A stretch of DNA of 14,405 nt from Syntrophomonadaceae bacterium (GCA_003553305.1 PWEB01000075.1:1-14405); one strand, 5' to 3'; shown: positions 1 through 7,806, counted from the stretch's first letter. A program made the numbers and translations. The notes: generated by a model not told the origin, from the sequence alone.

Positions 1-14
1 ACGGAGGTGCCTTA

Positions 15-794
15 GTGGACATCGAAAATTTTTCAATGGACTATTTTTCACTGCATGGCAAAAATGCGATTGTAACCGGTGGGAACACAGGATTAGGTCA
101 AACATTTGCTTTAGCGCTGGCAAAAGCCGGGGCAAATTTGTTCATTCCCAGCATTATTGAAGATGATGGAACAACAAAAACTTTGATCGAAAATGAAGGC
201 GTTAATATTGAGCTTATAAAAATCGACATAACTGAAGCCGGGGCATCCAAAGCAATAATTGATGCTTGTGTTAATTCTTTTGGTTCAGTTGATATTTTAA
301 TAAACAGTGCCGGTGTTTTAAAAAACGTGCAGGATATACTTGCTTTTGGCAGAGAGGAATGGGATCTAATGCTTGAGGTGAATTTAACGGGCCCTTTTGA
401 ACTCAGCCATGAAGCTGCAAAAAAGATGATCCCCCAAAAAAGCGGTAAAATCATAAACATCTGCTCCATGTTTTCTTTTTTAGGCGGCCAATGGTCGCCG
501 GCCTACGCTGCGACAAAACATGGCCTGGCCGGATTTACAAAAGCTTATTGTGATGAACTGGCCCCTTACAATATACAGGTTAACGGAATTGCGCCGGGTT
601 ATTATGCGACCAACCTTACAGCTGAGACAAGAAATGATCCCAAGGCCAACCAAAGAATCCTTGATCATATTCCGTCAAATAGGTGGGGAAACTCTTCAGA
701 CCTGATGGGTGCAACTGTATTTCTGGCAAGCAAAGCTTCTGATTACGTCAATGGCCATATCCTGGTAGTCGATGGAGGTTACCTGGTCAGGTAG
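15..794 (+). CDS. SDR-family NAD(P)-dependent oxidoreductase (KduD/gluconate 5-dehydrogenase-like)
   Basis: A 259-residue classical short-chain dehydrogenase, the usual length for the family. The Rossmann glycine motif TGGNTGLG is at residues 21-28 and NSAG at 97-100. The catalytic tetrad is complete: N123, S151, Y164 and K168 (YAATK). The C-terminal APGYYATN and VDGG motifs are also present. The sequence pattern is closest to the sugar-acid/polyol dehydrogenases of the KduD and Gno type, which interconvert a hydroxyl and a keto group on a sugar acid or polyol in the cytoplasm; the exact substrate cannot be read from sequence. Translation most likely starts at the GTG at 15, because GGAGGTG at 3-9 is a good ribosome binding site, whereas the later ATG at 36 has none. 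It is followed 54 nt later by a sugar kinase, which fits oxidation of a polyol and then phosphorylation of the ketose. The promoter lies left of the window. Family assignment is firm; substrate is inference. Confidence 0.93.
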   Translation: MDIENFSMDYFSLHGKNAIVTGGNTGLGQTFALALAKAGANLFIPSIIEDDGTTKTLIENEGVNIELIKIDITEAGASKAIIDACVNSFGSVDILINSAGVLKNVQDILAFGREEWDLMLEVNLTGPFELSHEAAKKMIPQKSGKIINICSMFSFLGGQWSPAYAATKHGLAGFTKAYCDELAPYNIQVNGIAPGYYATNLTAETRNDPKANQRILDHIPSNRWGNSSDLMGATVFLASKASDYVNGHILVVDGGYLVR

Positions 795-848
795 AATTAT
801 ATTCACTTTTTTGAAGAAATTATTAATAGACATAAGTGGAGGGATAAA

Positions 849-2282
849 ATGGGAAACCAATATATCATAGGGATAGACGGCGGAACTCAAAGTTCAAAAG
901 TTGTAATCTTTGATCTTGAGGGTAATGTCGTTTGCGAAGGGAAAGAAGATTTAAAGCCGCTGAGTCTGCCCAGGCAAGGTGTTGTGGAGCACCCCGAAGA
1001 TGACTTATGGGATTCTTTGGTTCTGGCCAGCAAAGAAGCCATGCAAAAATTCCCTGGAAATACAGAAGAAATTATCGGGCTGGGGTTATGTACAATCCGC
1101 TGCTGCAGAGCTCTTTTAAAAGAAGATGGCACCCTGGCCGCACCGGTGATGAGTTGGATGGATGAAAGACTCTCCAGACCTTATGAGCATGAAATTCCGG
1201 CAGTTAAATATGTAACCACCTCTTCAGGCTATATTACCCACCGACTGACCGGTGAGTTTGTAGATACAGCAGCAAACTATGAAGGCCCCTGGCCTCTTGA
1301 TAAAGACACCTGGCAGTGGAGCGAAGATCCGGAAGTGATCAGGAAATTTAAAGTGCCCCGTAAAATGCTTTTTAACCTGCAAAAACCCGGCAGCATAGCC
1401 GGATATATCACTGAGAAAGCAGCTGCTACTACTGGCTTGCCTGCCGGCATTCCGGTAGCTATTACTGCCAACGACAAAGCGGTGGAAGCCCTGGGAGCAG
1501 GCCTCCTTCCCGGCAACACCGCCCTGATTTCTCTTGGCACATACATCGCCTCCATGGTCCATGGGCATGAAAACATTGAGGGGGCAAAACATTTCTTTAC
1601 CAACCTCGCTGCGGTGCCTGATAAATATTTATACGAAAGCGAAGGAATTAGGCGGGGCATGTGGACTGTAAGCTGGATGATAGACCTTTTAGGTGAAGTT
1701 GTCGTTCAGAAAGCTGGATCAATGGGCATCCCAACTGAAAAATATTTAGATATGAAAGGATCAGAAGTTCCTGCCGGCAGTGACGGTCTGATGACTATTT
1801 TAGACTGGCTGGCTCCTCCGGATGAACCTTATAAAAAAGGCATGTTTATCGGGTTTGATGGCCGCCATACCGGATCACACATGTACCGTTCCATCTTAGA
1901 GGGCACCGCCCTGACCATGAAGAATAATCTTGATGCTATGTGTATTGAGCTAGATCTCGAACTTGAAAATATTATTGTTTCCGGAGGAGGTTCCAATGGA
2001 GATCTGTTCATGCAAATTTTTGCAGACGCTTTTAACTTACCAGCTTGTAGAAATGTGGTAAACAGTGCAGCGGGTATGGGTTCTGCTATATGCGCTGCCA
2101 TGGCCACAGGAATATATAGTCATCATGAAGAGGCCATCAACAACATGGTAAAAATCAGGGACCAATTTGATCCTGACAAAGATAACGTAGAACTATATAA
2201 TAGAATGAACGAAGAAGTTTACAAAAAAATACCCTCCTTTATGGATCAAGTCCTAAAAAAATCTTATCCGATATTTGGCTGA
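849..2282 (+). CDS. FGGY-family carbohydrate kinase
   Basis: A 477-residue member of the FGGY sugar/polyol kinase family (xylulokinase, glycerol kinase, ribulokinase relatives), which transfers ATP phosphate to a sugar or polyol hydroxyl. The N-terminal phosphate-binding motif GIDGGTQSSK is at residues 8-17, with D10. The probable catalytic base is D209 in TANDKAVEALGAG, and the second-domain signature SGGGSNGDLF starts at 378. Between WMDER (103-107) and YITHRLTGE (128-136) there are only about 20 residues. Most FGGY kinases have a longer segment there that contains the G...KILWL helix, so this is a compact subfamily or an internal deletion; the frame is intact. GGAGGG at 838-843 sits just before the ATG. 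It lies between the SDR and the first FAD oxidoreductase, so it probably phosphorylates the sugar/polyol that this operon degrades. Substrate unknown. Confidence 0.92.
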   Translation: MGNQYIIGIDGGTQSSKVVIFDLEGNVVCEGKEDLKPLSLPRQGVVEHPEDDLWDSLVLASKEAMQKFPGNTEEIIGLGLCTIRCCRALLKEDGTLAAPVMSWMDERLSRPYEHEIPAVKYVTTSSGYITHRLTGEFVDTAANYEGPWPLDKDTWQWSEDPEVIRKFKVPRKMLFNLQKPGSIAGYITEKAAATTGLPAGIPVAITANDKAVEALGAGLLPGNTALISLGTYIASMVHGHENIEGAKHFFTNLAAVPDKYLYESEGIRRGMWTVSWMIDLLGEVVVQKAGSMGIPTEKYLDMKGSEVPAGSDGLMTILDWLAPPDEPYKKGMFIGFDGRHTGSHMYRSILEGTALTMKNNLDAMCIELDLELENIIVSGGGSNGDLFMQIFADAFNLPACRNVVNSAAGMGSAICAAMATGIYSHHEEAINNMVKIRDQFDPDKDNVELYNRMNEEVYKKIPSFMDQVLKKSYPIFG

Positions 2283-2291
2283 CCATAACAA

Positions 2292-2322
2292 TGACCCGAC
2301 AGGCAAGCTTGCCTGAAAGTCA
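2292..2322 (+). repeat. Perfect 16-bp palindrome with outer TGAC/GTCA arms in the 92-bp operon gap
   Basis: CAGGCAAGCTTGCCTG at 2300-2315 is a perfect palindrome. As RNA it can form a 6-bp stem with an AGCT loop. TGAC at 2292-2295 and GTCA at 2319-2322 can extend it across a small internal loop. No T-run follows, so it is not a normal intrinsic terminator. It lies just after the kinase stop and about 50 nt before the FAD-enzyme start. It could be an mRNA-stability or processing hairpin that separates expression of the two halves of the operon, or a protein-binding site. Confidence 0.5.
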
Positions 2323-2374
2323 GTAGAATAGAACAAAATACAAACAACATAATAAAAAAAGGAGATTTGCTGCT

Positions 2375-3820
2375 ATGTCAACAACATCTAAAACACAGAT
2401 TGTCGAGACCTTAATCAGCATACTTGGAAAAGAAAGAGTCATTACTGACGAAGAGGTATTAAAAGAAAGCAGTGTAGATCGCTTCAGAAGGTTTGAAGAA
2501 ATTCATGGATATTTCACCCAACCTTTACCGGTTGCCGTCGTTTATCTGCGTAATAAAAATGAGGTGGCAGCCGTTTTGAAATTTGCTAATGAGCACAATA
2601 TTAACTTGGTTGCCAGAACCGGAGATTCAGCCACTGAAGGCGGATTGGAAACAGCTGTCGAAAACTCTATTGTTGCTGATGGTTCGGAAATGAATAAAAT
2701 AATTAAAATAGACCCCTATAATATGCAGGCAACCTGTGAATGCGGCACTTCCCTGCAGGATTTAGAAGACGAATTAAGAGAACAGGGCTATACTACGGGA
2801 CATTCTCCGCAATCCAAACCACTTGCACAAATGGGCGGCCTGGTTGCGACAAGAAGTATCGGACAATTTTCAACCCTCTACGGAGGTATTGAAGATATGG
2901 TAGTGGGCTTAGAAGCAGTCTTTCCCACCGGAGAAATTACTAAAATAAAAGATGTCCCCCGCCGGGCAGCCGGTCCGGATATCAGGCATGTGATCATCGG
3001 TAATGAGGGCGCTCTTTGCTATATTACTGAAGTGACCGTTAAAATCTTTAAATATAGGCCGGAGAACAATTATCTCCTGGGCTATACCCTTAATAATATG
3101 AAAACCGGCTTTGAAATACTCCGCGAAGTTATGGCCGAGGGCTATAAACCATCTATTGCCCGCCTCTATGACGTAGAAGATGGCGCATCCCACTTTTCAC
3201 ATTTTGCAGAAGACAAGTGCGTGCTGATTTTAATGGCGGAAGGGCCAAAACCTTTAGCCGACGCTACAGGAAAAGCAATGGAAAAAATTGTAGCCAAATA
3301 TGTAGAGTGTGAAAAAGTTGATCCCAGGTTAATCCAGGTTTGGTTTGATAATTTAAACTGGGATGTTTCCAAGGTTGCAGAAGAAAGAACCGAAATTATG
3401 GAAACAAAAAACATCAGCAACACAACAGAAATTTCAGCAACCTGGGACAGGATCTATGATATCTATAAAACATGCGTGGAAAGAATCCGGAACGAGATGC
3501 CGGATATGACTTTAGTGGGCGGGCACTCATCACACAGTTACCTAAACGGAACAAACATGTACTTTGTTTATAACTATAATGTTGTCGACTGTAACCCGAA
3601 ACAAGAAATCACCAAGTATCACCTTCCGATCAAAAAAATCATTGTTGAAGAAACCATTAAAGCCGGGGGCTCAATGTGCCATCATCACGGAGTTGGCAAG
3701 CATAGGACCCGGTGGATCCAAGAAGAATATGGTTCATCATACTATATTCTGGAAACTTTGAAAAAAGCTTTTGATCCAAAGGGCATCATGAATAAAGGAA
3801 CAATATTTCCCGGGGAATAA
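2375..3820 (+). CDS. FAD-binding oxidoreductase, VAO/PCMH fold, alkyl-DHAP-synthase-like
   Basis: A 481-residue flavoprotein with an N-terminal FAD-binding PCMH domain (about residues 46-225) and a C-terminal FAD-linked oxidase domain. Characteristic stretches are SPQSKPLAQMGGLVATRS (144-161), STLYGGIEDMVVGLEAV (166-182) and HVIIGNEGAL (205-214). The C-terminal GGHSSHSYLNG (382-392) and HHHGVGK (436-442) match the pattern of alkyldihydroxyacetonephosphate synthase and its bacterial relatives, not GlcD or lactate dehydrogenases. The usual glycine-rich FAD loop is altered to RTGDSATEGG (81-90). The family oxidises or rearranges hydroxy acids, polyols or ether-lipid precursors. With EtfB starting 1 nt after its stop, it very likely delivers electrons to the Etf encoded next. 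GGAG at 2361-2364 supports the ATG. Fold is certain; substrate is unknown, and plasmalogen synthesis is less likely given the sugar-kinase and Etf context. Confidence 0.88.
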   Translation: MSTTSKTQIVETLISILGKERVITDEEVLKESSVDRFRRFEEIHGYFTQPLPVAVVYLRNKNEVAAVLKFANEHNINLVARTGDSATEGGLETAVENSIVADGSEMNKIIKIDPYNMQATCECGTSLQDLEDELREQGYTTGHSPQSKPLAQMGGLVATRSIGQFSTLYGGIEDMVVGLEAVFPTGEITKIKDVPRRAAGPDIRHVIIGNEGALCYITEVTVKIFKYRPENNYLLGYTLNNMKTGFEILREVMAEGYKPSIARLYDVEDGASHFSHFAEDKCVLILMAEGPKPLADATGKAMEKIVAKYVECEKVDPRLIQVWFDNLNWDVSKVAEERTEIMETKNISNTTEISATWDRIYDIYKTCVERIRNEMPDMTLVGGHSSHSYLNGTNMYFVYNYNVVDCNPKQEITKYHLPIKKIIVEETIKAGGSMCHHHGVGKHRTRWIQEEYGSSYYILETLKKAFDPKGIMNKGTIFPGE

Positions 3821-3821
3821 A

Positions 3822-4643
3822 ATGAACATCCTGACCTGTTTTAAAATTGTTTCTGATTTGGACCTAATGTCTGAAAGTGACTGGGTAGTTGAGGATCACT
3901 TCCGGATTAATACCAGTTTTGTTAAAAATATGATAAATCCGTACGACGAAAGTGCTCTTGAAATTACTTTGCTTTATAAAGAGCAGGCCGAAAAACTCGG
4001 CAGTGCGGTCAATCTAAGCGCCCTGACTATAGGAAGCAAGCAACTAGACGCTTACTTAAAAACCCTTTATGCTTTACGCTTCGATAAAGCGGTGCGTATT
4101 GAGAACCAACACGATCTTCGCTTTTCACCGGATGCAATTTCAACTGTCATTGCTAACTATGTAAAGGTTATCAAAAAACCCGAGGTTATCATATTAGGTC
4201 GGCAAAGTGGGGTCGGTGATAACGCCAAAACTCCTTTGCTGGTTGCTGAACACTTGGGGTGGCCATGTATCTCCCAGGCCGTAAAAATTGAACCAGCCAG
4301 TGAAGGCCTGCTTAAAGTGAGCAGTATGGCAGATGATGGATTAGTGATAGAAACCATTCGCCCTCCCTGCGTTCTGTCGATTGGGAACGCTCCAAATTCT
4401 TATTTACGCATCCCAACTTTAAAAGATAAGGTCAACTATGGGAAAAAGGAGATCGAGGTCTTAGAGATTGAAAACTATTTGAACCAGGCAGTTTTAGAGC
4501 AACCTTCTGAAGGACACAATATCACGGGATTAAAACCAATCAACCATAAAAGACAGGGAGTTGTAATAGAAGGCAGCACCCCTGCTGAAAAAGCACAAAA
4601 CCTTTATCACAACTATTTGCAGGAAAGGTTAAAACAATTATGA
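3822..4643 (+). CDS. etfB: Electron transfer flavoprotein beta subunit
   Basis: A 273-residue EtfB, a normal length. It pairs with EtfA to form the soluble heterodimer that takes electrons from acyl-CoA or hydroxy-acid dehydrogenases. Visible family marks are NPYDESALE at 39-47 and the nucleotide-binding loop GRQSGVGDNAK at 126-136, followed by a conserved AEHLGWP. The loop is divergent: many EtfBs have an acidic D-x-D and a Gln where this one has V-G-D and Lys, so whether it binds AMP or a second FAD is unclear. The C-terminal arm that normally has a basic PRYPSLRGIMKA-type stretch is replaced by LRIPTLKDKVNYGKKEI. The start lies 1 nt after the preceding stop, with GGGG at 3812-3815 as ribosome binding site. 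The stop overlaps the etfA start (ATGA). Its direct partners are probably the two flanking FAD enzymes. Confidence 0.92.
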   Translation: MNILTCFKIVSDLDLMSESDWVVEDHFRINTSFVKNMINPYDESALEITLLYKEQAEKLGSAVNLSALTIGSKQLDAYLKTLYALRFDKAVRIENQHDLRFSPDAISTVIANYVKVIKKPEVIILGRQSGVGDNAKTPLLVAEHLGWPCISQAVKIEPASEGLLKVSSMADDGLVIETIRPPCVLSIGNAPNSYLRIPTLKDKVNYGKKEIEVLEIENYLNQAVLEQPSEGHNITGLKPINHKRQGVVIEGSTPAEKAQNLYHNYLQERLKQL

Positions 4644-5680
4644 AGCATACAATTGTCTTAAATGGTTGCTCTGAAACCTTTCTTTCCCAGGCAGAGGAAG
4701 TTAATGGTTTTGCAGCTGCTTACCTAAAAGATTCCCGGGCAGACAAAACAATCATATTTCACTGCACAGATCGGCATAAACCTTTTTTGATCGCGAATTC
4801 TCCCACCCCCTCAACTCAATTGATTAGATTGCCGAGATATCAGCCGGAAATAATTCTAAGAACACTTGAGCAACTTGAAGCCTCCAGTAATACAGAGCTT
4901 TACCTTTTTCCTGGCGACTTTGCCGGGAGTGAACTTTCACCCCGTCTCGCTTACCGTTTGGGAGGAAGCTCATTAATTGCTGTAAATAAAATCAGCCGGA
5001 CAGAAAATGCTTTAACCTGCCACAAGGCAGTCTATTCTAATTACATGCAGGCAGAATTCAAGCTCTCTGAAAGACCGTACTGTATTTCTTTAGCCAAAGG
5101 TTCAACAGATCCACTGCCAATCGCAGTAGAAAATGACGTTGAAAAAGATGTCTCTGAAATAGACATCGCAAATCAGGAATGGAGCAATACTGTCCTCAGT
5201 TTTAAAGGAGATCAAAAATCAGAACCTGAAAAAGCCTGTGCTCATATTGTGGATTATGAATTTGTTAAAAAAGAAGCAGCAAGCGGCTTAGAAAATGCTA
5301 ACTACATCCTGGTCGCCGGACGAGGGGTCAAAATGAAGGAAAAAGTAGACAAACTGCATACTATCGCTGGACAGCTTGGCGCAGAATTAGGAGTTAGCCG
5401 TCCGGTGGCAATGAGTGCCTGGGCTCCGTTAAATAAACTAATCGGTGTTTCAGGAATAATGGCCAAGCCACAAATATGCATCACGGCCGCTGTTTCTGGG
5501 GCAGCAGCGTTCTATACAGGCATTGAAAAGAGTAAACTGATCATCGCTATCAATACAGACCGTGGCGCACCAATTATAAGGGCTTCAGATTTGGCAATAG
5601 TAGATGACTATGAAAAGGTTCTTGATGAACTCGTGCAAATAATAACAGAAGCCCAATGTAAAGGGGATACTTCCTTATGA
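4640..5680 (+). CDS. etfA: Electron transfer flavoprotein alpha subunit, divergent
   Basis: A 346-residue EtfA. The N-terminal domain carries FPGDFAGSELSPRLAYRLG (90-108). The C-terminal FAD domain contains VAGRGV (225-230), GVSRP (251-255), an SGA turn (286-288) and AINTDRGAPI (303-312). There is no N-terminal ferredoxin-like extension, unlike the alpha subunit of the Acetobacterium electron-bifurcating lactate dehydrogenase. Several usually invariant FAD-site residues differ. The GQTG motif is GVSG (269-272). The SGAIQH stretch is SGAAAF (286-291), so the conserved His near the flavin is Phe291. The GISGA glycine before it is Val285. It overlaps etfB by 4 nt, with AGGAAAGG at 4621-4628 as ribosome binding site, and overlaps the next FAD enzyme by 4 nt. 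Family assignment is firm; the redox properties are probably altered. Confidence 0.92.
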   Translation: MKHTIVLNGCSETFLSQAEEVNGFAAAYLKDSRADKTIIFHCTDRHKPFLIANSPTPSTQLIRLPRYQPEIILRTLEQLEASSNTELYLFPGDFAGSELSPRLAYRLGGSSLIAVNKISRTENALTCHKAVYSNYMQAEFKLSERPYCISLAKGSTDPLPIAVENDVEKDVSEIDIANQEWSNTVLSFKGDQKSEPEKACAHIVDYEFVKKEAASGLENANYILVAGRGVKMKEKVDKLHTIAGQLGAELGVSRPVAMSAWAPLNKLIGVSGIMAKPQICITAAVSGAAAFYTGIEKSKLIIAINTDRGAPIIRASDLAIVDDYEKVLDELVQIITEAQCKGDTSL

Positions 5681-7107
5681 AAAAAAAGCTAATCCACCCC
5701 ATGGAAGAAAAATATCAGGATTATTTAAGTGATCAATCTAAACTGACCGGACAGGCAGAAAGCATTTCCTTTCCCGCAAATGAAGATCAAGCAGCAGAAA
5801 TCATAGCCACGATGAGAGAAAATGATATTCCGGTAACTATCCAGGGTGCAAAAACCGGGGTTGCCGGCTGCGCTGTACCTGCGTATGGGCATATTTTAAA
5901 CTTCTCTGCTATGAAGCGGGTAAAAGAATTATTTAAAAATGAGCAGGGGAAATACTGCATAAAAGTAGAGCCAGGAATCACCCTTTTCGAGCTGCAAAAA
6001 GAAATCAGGAGGCTTGCAAGCGAAGAGCAGCTCTTCTGGCCGCCCGACCCGACAGAAACTTCAGCTACAATAGGTGGTATCGCTTCATGTGATGCTAAGG
6101 GAATTTGCGCATCTTTATATGGAGAAACCAGGGAACACATTGAGGGAATCAGGGTTATTCAATCTGATGGCTCTAGACAGGAAATTAAGCGCGGCGAGAA
6201 GACTATTCCTTTCATGGGATCTCAAAAAGATTTACTGGATATTTATTTGGGCGGAGAAGGAATGTTTGGCGCCCTGACCGAGCTAACTCTAAAATTACAA
6301 CCAAAACCAAAAGAAGTATGGGGGTTCATGTTCTTCTTTGTAGAAAAGGAAGACCTCTTCGATTTTGCAGATAATCTAATAAATAGCGGCCTGCAGGTTG
6401 ACCATAAAATTTCCCTTGCTGCTGCAGAATATATTGATCGGTTTACTATCGATCTGATTGAAGAGCAGAAGAAAGTTATGAGCAAATTAAAATATTTTCC
6501 GACAATAGATCCCGAAATCAAAGCCTTGATCTACCTTGAAGTCCACAGCTGGAAAGAGGATGGTATTGAAGAGATTGCCGAAGTATTGATGGCAATGGCA
6601 GAGCGTTACAACAGCAATCCTGATCGGACATGGGCAGTTACCGGAGATAATGAAATAGAAAAGATAAGATCTTACCGTCATGCAGCGGCTGAATGCGTGA
6701 ATATGTATCTTGATAAAACAAAACAGCAGGAACCGCGTATTACAAAGCTGGAATCGTACTTAAAAATGCAAGAAATGGATTTCCGATCAATTATTATAAA
6801 ATATGAAACAGATACCGCTCAAGAAAAACTTAAAGCAGCAGTCTTCGGCCACCTCGCCGGCAACCATCTTCACGCAAATATCCTGCCGGAAAGTTATGTC
6901 CAGTATGAAAATGGCCTTAAGTTACTTGAAAAGTGGGCCCGGGAATGCGCAGGACAGTATAAAAAAATAGAAAAACAGCATGGGGTAGGAAAACTTAAAA
7001 AAACCATGTTTCTCCAAATGGCTCCCGAAGAATATATAAAAGAGATACAAAAACTAAAACGTACGTACGACCTTGCTAACATGTGGAATCCGGAAAATAT
7101 GTTTTAG
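5677..7107 (+). CDS. FAD-linked oxidoreductase, GlcD/D-lactate dehydrogenase-like
   Basis: A 476-residue VAO-type flavoenzyme of the GlcD/LldD class. It has an intact FAD loop QGAKTGVAG (56-64), the PPDPTETSATIGGIAS stretch, and an EHIEGI/QSDG block in the PCMH domain. In the catalytic domain GHLAGNHLHA (391-400) supplies H392, H397 and H399, where relatives carry GHAGDGNLH, and QHGVGK lies at 434-439. Such enzymes oxidise 2-hydroxy acids such as lactate or glycolate. The pairing with EtfBA resembles LctBCD, but here the order is EtfB-EtfA-dehydrogenase with a second, different FAD enzyme upstream. No Fe-S CCG-domain partner is present. Translation is coupled to etfA through ATGA, and AAGGGG is at 5661-5666. 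It ends the operon, 33 nt before the convergent transporter genes. The class is sure; the substrate is not known. Confidence 0.9.
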   Translation: MKKKLIHPMEEKYQDYLSDQSKLTGQAESISFPANEDQAAEIIATMRENDIPVTIQGAKTGVAGCAVPAYGHILNFSAMKRVKELFKNEQGKYCIKVEPGITLFELQKEIRRLASEEQLFWPPDPTETSATIGGIASCDAKGICASLYGETREHIEGIRVIQSDGSRQEIKRGEKTIPFMGSQKDLLDIYLGGEGMFGALTELTLKLQPKPKEVWGFMFFFVEKEDLFDFADNLINSGLQVDHKISLAAAEYIDRFTIDLIEEQKKVMSKLKYFPTIDPEIKALIYLEVHSWKEDGIEEIAEVLMAMAERYNSNPDRTWAVTGDNEIEKIRSYRHAAAECVNMYLDKTKQQEPRITKLESYLKMQEMDFRSIIIKYETDTAQEKLKAAVFGHLAGNHLHANILPESYVQYENGLKLLEKWARECAGQYKKIEKQHGVGKLKKTMFLQMAPEEYIKEIQKLKRTYDLANMWNPENMF

Positions 7108-7125
7108 GATGCTTTGTCTTTAAAA

Positions 7126-7135
7126 TAACCGGTTA
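7126..7135. repeat. TAACCGGTTA palindrome in the 33-bp convergent junction
   Basis: The only structure between the two convergent operons is a 10-bp perfect palindrome flanked by A/T runs. Its RNA stem has no loop and few G-C pairs, so it is a poor intrinsic terminator in either direction. It may be a weak bidirectional stop, or the two transcripts may overlap. Confidence 0.3.
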
Positions 7136-7140
7136 AATCT

Positions 7141-7791
7141 TCACTCAACAAGACTAAACCGCTTTTTCACCCGGTGATCCACGTAACCAATCAGGCGATC
7201 TAGTGAAACGGTGGCAATTACGACCAGGATAATTCCTGCCAGCAGCATCCCGGTATTGTAAGTCCGGATTCCCTGCATGATAACCCTGCCCATACCACCT
7301 GCTCCAATAAAAACTGCGTAAGTCGCTAATGAAAAAGTCATCACCATAGCAGTGCGTATTCCGGCGAAGATAACCGGAAAAGTAAGGGGTATCTCCACGC
7401 GCATTAATAACTGCAGATTGTTAGCCCCCATACCCAGGGCAGCTTCTTTTGTCTTTTCAGGAACCTGGTTGATTCCCACACAGGTATTGCGTACAACAGG
7501 CAGCAAACCGTAAATGACCAGAGCTAACAAAGCCGACCTGGTCCCAATTCCCATAATTGTGATCAAAATCCCCAACAACGCCAGAATAGGAATAGTATAA
7601 AGGACCCCTACGGTTCCGAGTACAATCTCCTGCATCTTTTTAGCCCGGGAGATTAGTATGCCCAACGGTACACCGATCAGAATAACAATAAGGGTGGCCC
7701 AAACAACAAGCACAAAGTGATCTAAGAGGGTTTCCAACAAATATTCCCACCGGTTTAGGAAGTAAGCCCACGCGTTAACAAAATCTTCCAT
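7141..7791 (-). CDS. opuCB: Glycine betaine/carnitine/choline-type ABC transporter permease (OpuCB/ProW-like)
   Basis: A 216-residue inner-membrane permease of the BPD_transp_1 family, with five or six hydrophobic segments. The cytoplasmic EAA loop EAALGMGANNLQLLMRVEIP, which docks on the ATPase, is present, as is the C-terminal GAGGMG turn typical of OpuC/OsmF/ProW permeases. The ribosome binding site AGGAGG overlaps the TAG stop of the ATPase gene, leaving 15 nt between them, so the two are translated together. It is the last gene of the importer operon. The ATPase-then-permease order resembles opuCA-opuCB. The symbol is by family position, and exact substrate choice among osmolytes is not visible. 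Confidence 0.88.
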   Translation of the reverse strand: MEDFVNAWAYFLNRWEYLLETLLDHFVLVVWATLIVILIGVPLGILISRAKKMQEIVLGTVGVLYTIPILALLGILITIMGIGTRSALLALVIYGLLPVVRNTCVGINQVPEKTKEAALGMGANNLQLLMRVEIPLTFPVIFAGIRTAMVMTFSLATYAVFIGAGGMGRVIMQGIRTYNTGMLLAGIILVVIATVSLDRLIGYVDHRVKKRFSLVE

Positions 7792-7806
7792 ATATTATGT
7801 ACCCTC

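Noticed and set aside
1277..1660. Long minus-strand open frames inside the kinase gene, and similar antisense frames elsewhere.
   Set aside because: They are shadows of well-supported genes, with no ribosome binding site and no recognisable domain.
4640..5680. Electron-bifurcating lactate dehydrogenase (LctBCD) as a firm call for the Etf locus.
   Set aside because: EtfA lacks the ferredoxin-like extension, the Etf nucleotide loops are not of the bifurcating type, and a second FAD enzyme and sugar kinase are present. Bifurcation cannot be claimed from sequence.
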